A DNA stretch of 64,000 bases from JBAZWV01 sp041660225 (GTDB taxonomy: Bacteria; Patescibacteriota; Patescibacteriia; 2-12-FULL-60-25), in the NCBI GenBank assembly GCA_041660225.1, contig JBAZWV010000002.1, positions 62,001 through 126,000 of the forward strand. The letters are read 5' to 3'. Within the stretch, counting starts at the first letter, position 1, and each line of letters opens with the position of its first letter. Positions 59,690 through 64,000 of this stretch are shown here, one piece after another. Below the pieces are notes generated by a model. The model made no database searches. It was given only the letters and a program-made list of their open reading frames with translations, and was not told the DNA's origin. The position numbers and the translations under genes are program-made.

Positions 59690-61438
59690 ATGAAACCCGC
59701 AGAAAATCAACGATTCACCCTCCTCAAACGGCTCAAACCCCACCGATGGTTTCTCATCGCTCTTTTGGCGTGGAACGTGATCCTCGGAGCCAATATCGCC
59801 CGGACGGGACAATGGAGCGCATGGATCAACGGCGACGCCCAAAGCATGCTCACGCTTCGCTACTGGGTTCGCGATGGGTATGTGACACCGCACGCCTTTC
59901 TGTTCATCACACAAGGCTACACGCCACATCTTTCAATCTTCGACGGCACAGATCTCGATGATCACGCGTTGAGCTCCGCATACTCCGTCGGCGATCGACT
60001 GGTGAAGCGCGTCTACTACAATCACTACCCAACATTCTATTTGTTACCGCAAGCGATTCTCTCCATCGTTGTCGGCAGCGAACATCGCCTTCTCTTCCAA
60101 CTCACCTCGCTGTTACTCTCGACACTCAGTCTCGTTTTCCTCTACGCGTTTTTATTGAAACTATTCAAATCGAAACTCGCGTCCGCTCTCGCAACGATGA
60201 GCTTCGCGATTTCCGAACTCTACGTCGACTGGGCGCACTCACTCGCCAACATGCCGATCGACGATTTCTTCCGCAACGGCTTCTTACTCCTCACGGTATT
60301 AGAAAAAACAGCGACGATGAATCGCAAACGATTCACCATCGCGGCATGGATCACGTATTTTCTTCTCACGCTCGTTTCACTCGAATCCATCGTCTTCGGT
60401 TTCATCTGGCTGGTCGGATACGATCTCTTGAATGAAAAGAAGTTGAAGCTCAAACGGTGGTTCATCTTTGGCATGGCCGCGATTCTTGCTCGCGTCATTC
60501 AACTCGGACAATCCATCATCGCGCTTGGATGGAATGACACAGTACTTGATTGGACCGGACGATGGTCTACAATTGCCAACGAAGACGGCGAAACAAATCC
60601 GTTCGTCCGCTTTCTCTCGATCTCACGCGAACTTCGCTACTTAATCGGATTCGGCTGGGACAAACATCGCATCATCGAGCTTCACGCGATGACCTTTTTT
60701 GTTACATCGTTCCTCATTCTTGGACTCGGATATCTTTGGTGGCGCAGCAAGAAAGATAAAAAAGCCCTCATTCCTCTTCTCCTCCTCGCCGCCGGATGCG
60801 CCTTCGGCTTCATCTTCCCCGGCGCCTCATGGATGCGATACGAAGGACGACAATTTATCCCGTTCTTCACCGCAACGATCGTCTATGTGTTCGCTTCCTG
60901 GCCAACGCTCACGACAAAGAAGGATAAGATCATCGTAACGCTTCTCTTGATTCTTCCGATCAGCTTCATCGTTGTCCGGCAAACGTATCTTGGAATAAAC
61001 AGCGTTCTGACGAATCCGATCTATTCCTTCGGCAAACCCGAACCATCACTTGTCGCGTTTGGAGAATCTCTCGCACCACACGTAGACAATCAAACGACGA
61101 TGGTTTTTTTGTACGATCCTGAAGGCAAACTCACACTCTTCTATCCGCACCCCCAAGATCCTCGCCGCTCAACATATTCAATGAGCCCACAACTCCTCTA
61201 CGCTGCCGACGCGCACGTGATGGGATTCAAGGATAAAGAAATTCTTTTTCAAGATCTCGAAAAGATTCTCGAACGAACGAACGTTCCGATCACGCCATAC
61301 TTCGTCGCAGAAACAAAAGATATCGAGAGTCTTCGAACGGAGCTCTCTTCTCACGGATTCACCTTCGATCAAACCGACACGCTTACTGATTCATGGGTTG
61401 GGATGAAACCCACACCGCTGTTCCGTCCGAGAATGTAA
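59690..61438 (+). CDS. Polytopic membrane protein (possible GT-C-type glycosyltransferase)
   Basis: The 582-residue protein has about 12 helices. After the first helix comes a hydrophilic loop with WINGDAQSMLTLRYW (about 43-57), then YYNHYPTFYLLPQAIL near 108, an arrangement seen in GT-C enzymes that use lipid-phosphate sugars. It does not show the RPG/WY motif of the neighbours. I start at MKPAENQRF (59690); upstream codons overlap the promoter. Its last 56 bases overlap the 3' end of the convergent gene. The function is not certain. Confidence 0.6.
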   Translation: MKPAENQRFTLLKRLKPHRWFLIALLAWNVILGANIARTGQWSAWINGDAQSMLTLRYWVRDGYVTPHAFLFITQGYTPHLSIFDGTDLDDHALSSAYSVGDRLVKRVYYNHYPTFYLLPQAILSIVVGSEHRLLFQLTSLLLSTLSLVFLYAFLLKLFKSKLASALATMSFAISELYVDWAHSLANMPIDDFFRNGFLLLTVLEKTATMNRKRFTIAAWITYFLLTLVSLESIVFGFIWLVGYDLLNEKKLKLKRWFIFGMAAILARVIQLGQSIIALGWNDTVLDWTGRWSTIANEDGETNPFVRFLSISRELRYLIGFGWDKHRIIELHAMTFFVTSFLILGLGYLWWRSKKDKKALIPLLLLAAGCAFGFIFPGASWMRYEGRQFIPFFTATIVYVFASWPTLTTKKDKIIVTLLLILPISFIVVRQTYLGINSVLTNPIYSFGKPEPSLVAFGESLAPHVDNQTTMVFLYDPEGKLTLFYPHPQDPRRSTYSMSPQLLYAADAHVMGFKDKEILFQDLEKILERTNVPITPYFVAETKDIESLRTELSSHGFTFDQTDTLTDSWVGMKPTPLFRPRM

Positions 61439-63974
61439 CTTCCCGATAGTCTCGCGGAAGATTCCAAAACTGTTTTCGATTCGGTTCGACGATCACAAAC
61501 GGACACATCTCGGTAAACGCTTGTTCATCCAGTTGATGTTTTTCAATCGCGACTTGTGTACGCGAAATCATTTCTAAGACTTCTTCGCGTGGACAACCGA
61601 TGATCTCATCTACTTTTTCTTGCGAGAAACCAAAACGCGATAATACTCCTGCTTGTCTCGCAAACTGACGACACAATCGATCACGATAGTAGGAAGTAAA
61701 AAATGCGAACGTCTTTTCGTGACCCGCAGCTTTCACATCGAGCGCGCCAGCAATGACTTCAAGTTGTCGTAGTGTCGTCTCCGTCGGAATTGGATATGCG
61801 ATTGGCCCTTCGCCAGGCAGAACAGGATATCCGGTGATCGCGCCATAAAACGCAGCGCTCTCCGGTTCCGCACACAACGTCTGTGGCGCCTTCACGTTCG
61901 CGTTGATCCAGCTCACAATCGGAAGACGATTCTTGATCGTCGCGAGTGTTGGCATATCTTTCGCGACGACACTCCACCATCCAATTGCTCCGACGAGTGT
62001 GACGGGAAGCGCGATAAGAAGAATCGCCTGACGCTTCACGCTCCAACGACCGGACGTAACGATAAGCCATCCCGCAGCCGCGAACGTGTACCAATTTACG
62101 AGGTGGATGACGTACGTGTTGAACTTGAGAATATTTCCACGAAGCGGTTGTTGCAAAACATACAAGAAGAATGCGGAGCCGAAGATCGCAACGATCCACG
62201 CAATCTTTTTATTCCACTTCATTTCGGTGTTGCGCGAAGCAGACCAAACAGCAGCAAGACTCAACCATGCGACCATGAGAATCGGCGCGCTGAAGTGATC
62301 GTTGTGCGTGAAGATGCCGGTGAAGATGGAATGGAACCAGACGAAAAACAACGTGACCCAGCACATCAAAATCAAAAAGAAACGATTCGTGATCAACTGG
62401 AGTCGCGATCGTTGGTAGACGATGTATGCGACGAACAAGATCCACACGAACGCGAGGACAATCGTATTCGCCAAAAATGGAACGTGAGAAAACGCGATGC
62501 CATTACGAACTTCCGCCTCGATCTTTCCGAGATGCGCAGGATCGTGAAACCACAACGCGAGTTTTGGTGACGCAGCCGCGAAAAGCGCAATTCCTCCGGC
62601 CATGAGTCCGGTGAACAAACGTGGATTCTTTTTGATGATCGCGATGCTCCACATTACGCCAAGCCACATTCCTGCGAACAGAAAGAACCACGGATACAAC
62701 GAAGACAAGAAGATTCCGACAACGGAAAGCGCAGCGGCGACAAGCCACTTTCGATCTTGAAGTTTCTGCGCAACCAAAAGACACAGCGTGAGCCCAAGCA
62801 TGCAGAACGGCCAGTACCAACCGAAAACTCCCGGTCTAAAGCTCAACGTCAGAAGAAGTCCCACCCAAAGCCCCACCATCATGAATCGTGAGGACGAAAC
62901 GCCAAGGCCAGACCATCGCGCCACGCACCAACTTCCGATCCAAACCGCGAGCGTCGCGCAAATCCATCGCGTAATCAGCCAGAACTCAAGAACCGTCGTT
63001 CCATTCGGCAAGATCGCTTGCAGGGCACGGAACACACCACCAAGCCACTGAAAACGATTGCCGTATTCGTAACCAAGCAACAACGATCCGAGCCACTGAA
63101 AATAAATATACGAATCAAACACTCCTTGTGGAGCAATTCGCACGCGCCACCATTCATTTGCGAGCGGTGATCCTGCCGCGATATTCCAAATCCAAAACGG
63201 AAGCCACGCAACGACGAACATAACGACGGGAACGCCAACCCACCACGCGTAATCGCGAACCGTCATCTTTTTGAAATGTCCGGTCACACGCAACACGAGC
63301 ATTCGTCCCACGAGCTTGAGCTGGCGAACGATCTCCTTCTTATAATCAAGATTACTCTCACCAAGAATCCGTTGTGTTAACGGTGCGGGAATCTCTACGA
63401 TGCGGCGTTTATCGCGAATGAGGAAAAATAAAATCTCCGCGTTGATCCCGAAACGATCCGATTCGAGCGGAAGATTTGCGATCTGTTCACGTTTATACAA
63501 ACGGAAAATCGGACTCACATCGCGCATCCACTTCCCCATCACCGTCGCGTAGATAAATGATGCGGCGTATGAAACAGCGACGCGATAAAACGGAATGCTT
63601 TTATCGTAGCTCGCCATCTTCGGCGAACCGGATACGACGTCCACATCTCCTTTTCGATATCGATCGAGAAGATCCTTCACCAGCGTCGGTGCAAACGTCA
63701 GATCTGTATCCATCGTGATGACGAGATCACCTTTCGCTTCCTTGATCCCCGTACGCACGGCGGCACCCAATCCTCGATTTACTTCATGCTTCACGAGACG
63801 CACGCGCCCTCCCAAGCTCGCAGCGACTTCAGCTGTATTATCTTTCCTGCTTCCATCATCAATGACGATAATCTCATACGGCTCACCAAGCGCATCGAAC
63901 ACCGGAAGAACTTCCGTGGGAATGCGCTTGAGATTTTCGGCTTCGTTGTAGGCGGGGAAAATGAAGGAGATCAT
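61383..63974 (-). CDS. Fusion of a family 2 glycosyltransferase and an RPG/WY membrane domain
   Basis: The 863-residue protein starts with a polyprenyl-phosphate sugar transferase-type domain (SFIFPAYNEAENL at 3-15, VIDDGSRKDNT near 37, TMDTDLTFAP near 91). From about residue 250 it continues as a polytopic membrane domain with WLITRWI, SFRPGVFGWYWPFC and the tail motif EIIGCPREEV. The tail and membrane part closely resemble the protein at 54189. It may load a sugar on a lipid and then transfer it in one polypeptide. Its start ATG overlaps the stop of the gene at the right edge by ATGA. Confidence 0.78.
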   Translation of the reverse strand: MISFIFPAYNEAENLKRIPTEVLPVFDALGEPYEIIVIDDGSRKDNTAEVAASLGGRVRLVKHEVNRGLGAAVRTGIKEAKGDLVITMDTDLTFAPTLVKDLLDRYRKGDVDVVSGSPKMASYDKSIPFYRVAVSYAASFIYATVMGKWMRDVSPIFRLYKREQIANLPLESDRFGINAEILFFLIRDKRRIVEIPAPLTQRILGESNLDYKKEIVRQLKLVGRMLVLRVTGHFKKMTVRDYAWWVGVPVVMFVVAWLPFWIWNIAAGSPLANEWWRVRIAPQGVFDSYIYFQWLGSLLLGYEYGNRFQWLGGVFRALQAILPNGTTVLEFWLITRWICATLAVWIGSWCVARWSGLGVSSSRFMMVGLWVGLLLTLSFRPGVFGWYWPFCMLGLTLCLLVAQKLQDRKWLVAAALSVVGIFLSSLYPWFFLFAGMWLGVMWSIAIIKKNPRLFTGLMAGGIALFAAASPKLALWFHDPAHLGKIEAEVRNGIAFSHVPFLANTIVLAFVWILFVAYIVYQRSRLQLITNRFFLILMCWVTLFFVWFHSIFTGIFTHNDHFSAPILMVAWLSLAAVWSASRNTEMKWNKKIAWIVAIFGSAFFLYVLQQPLRGNILKFNTYVIHLVNWYTFAAAGWLIVTSGRWSVKRQAILLIALPVTLVGAIGWWSVVAKDMPTLATIKNRLPIVSWINANVKAPQTLCAEPESAAFYGAITGYPVLPGEGPIAYPIPTETTLRQLEVIAGALDVKAAGHEKTFAFFTSYYRDRLCRQFARQAGVLSRFGFSQEKVDEIIGCPREEVLEMISRTQVAIEKHQLDEQAFTEMCPFVIVEPNRKQFWNLPRDYREVTFSDGTAVWVSSQPMNQ

Positions 63975-64000
63975 ACGCTGGCGATGTGATCCAAGATGGT
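63971..64000 (-). CDS. C-terminal end of an unknown gene (cut by window edge)
   Basis: Only nine codons (TILDHIASV and the stop) are visible. They are in frame and end in TGA that forms an ATGA overlap with the gene at 61383, which is the standard junction in this locus. The product cannot be named. Confidence 0.35.
   Translation of the reverse strand, partial: TILDHIASV

Noticed and set aside
1..64000. tRNA, rRNA, CRISPR, insertion sequences or integrase
   Set aside because: No cloverleaf-like, repeat-spacer or transposase pattern was seen in the short gaps or as reading frames; a tool search would be needed to exclude small cases.

Overview
The window is a dense, almost gap-free surface-polysaccharide and nucleotide-sugar locus of about 60 genes, cut by the window edge at both ends. 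No stretch over 300 bases lacks a gene, and I saw no rRNA, tRNA, CRISPR array, transposase or integrase. TGA is used as a stop throughout. Most genes have no Shine-Dalgarno sequence, and many promoters put the -10 box only a few bases before the ATG (leaderless or nearly so). Base composition is moderate, apart from an AT-rich island at about 56.1-56.8 kb. The organism is a bacterium with large glycan-building capacity. A candidate-phyla (Patescibacteria, for example Peregrinibacteria-like) origin fits the compact layout and protein flavour, but this is an impression, not a proof.

Layout. 1-3.8 kb: NAD-dependent epimerases, a GtrA protein, the initiating undecaprenyl-phosphate sugar phosphotransferase and a family 2 glycosyltransferase. 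3.8-8.8 kb: a drug/metabolite-type transporter, a B12-type radical SAM protein, a small kinase, an HxD...H...R protein and a Nudix hydrolase. 8.8-12 kb: an ADP/CDP-heptose-type operon (GmhB-, HldE-, GmhA-like proteins plus an extra nucleotidyltransferase). 12-17.5 kb: single genes for a fused E1 alpha/beta thiamine dehydrogenase, an SDR, an FAD oxidoreductase and a SPASM radical SAM enzyme. 17.6-31.3 kb: a 15-gene operon for a nonulosonic (legionaminic-type) acid that appears to carry an acetamidino group. Its distal end encodes a split ATP-citrate-lyase-like trio. 31.4-34.5 kb: a Wzx-type flippase and a capsule-synthesis protein, transcribed divergently. 34.6-39.5 kb: a Nudix protein and a branched-sugar operon (nucleotide-sugar dehydrogenase, two epimerases, C-methyltransferase, cupin). 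39.5-50.8 kb: an 11-gene operon for CDP-3,6-dideoxyhexose synthesis, O-carbamoylation (SxtI/J/K-like set with an SGNH protein) and glycosyl transfer. 50.9-64 kb: a methyltransferase, WecB and a group of large paralogous membrane proteins with glycosyltransferases.

Two gene architectures are interleaved. The glycan operons lack Shine-Dalgarno sites, overlap by ATGA junctions and usually end against a convergent gene with no terminator. A second set (4754, 7359, 8104, 12058, 14208, 16235 and 34569) consists of single genes. Each has a near-consensus TTGAC(A/G/T) -35 box, usually a strong GGAGG-type ribosome site, and its own hairpin terminator. The enzymes in this set (two radical SAM proteins, two Nudix proteins, E1 fusion, SDR, HxD protein) are not the usual glycan housekeeping genes, so they look like a separately acquired or separately controlled layer.

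The most unusual points are the ATP-citrate-lyase-like trio inside a nonulosonate operon, the two-architecture pattern, and the family of RPG/WY-motif membrane proteins at the right end. All functional calls are from reading motifs and gene context; nothing was searched or computed.
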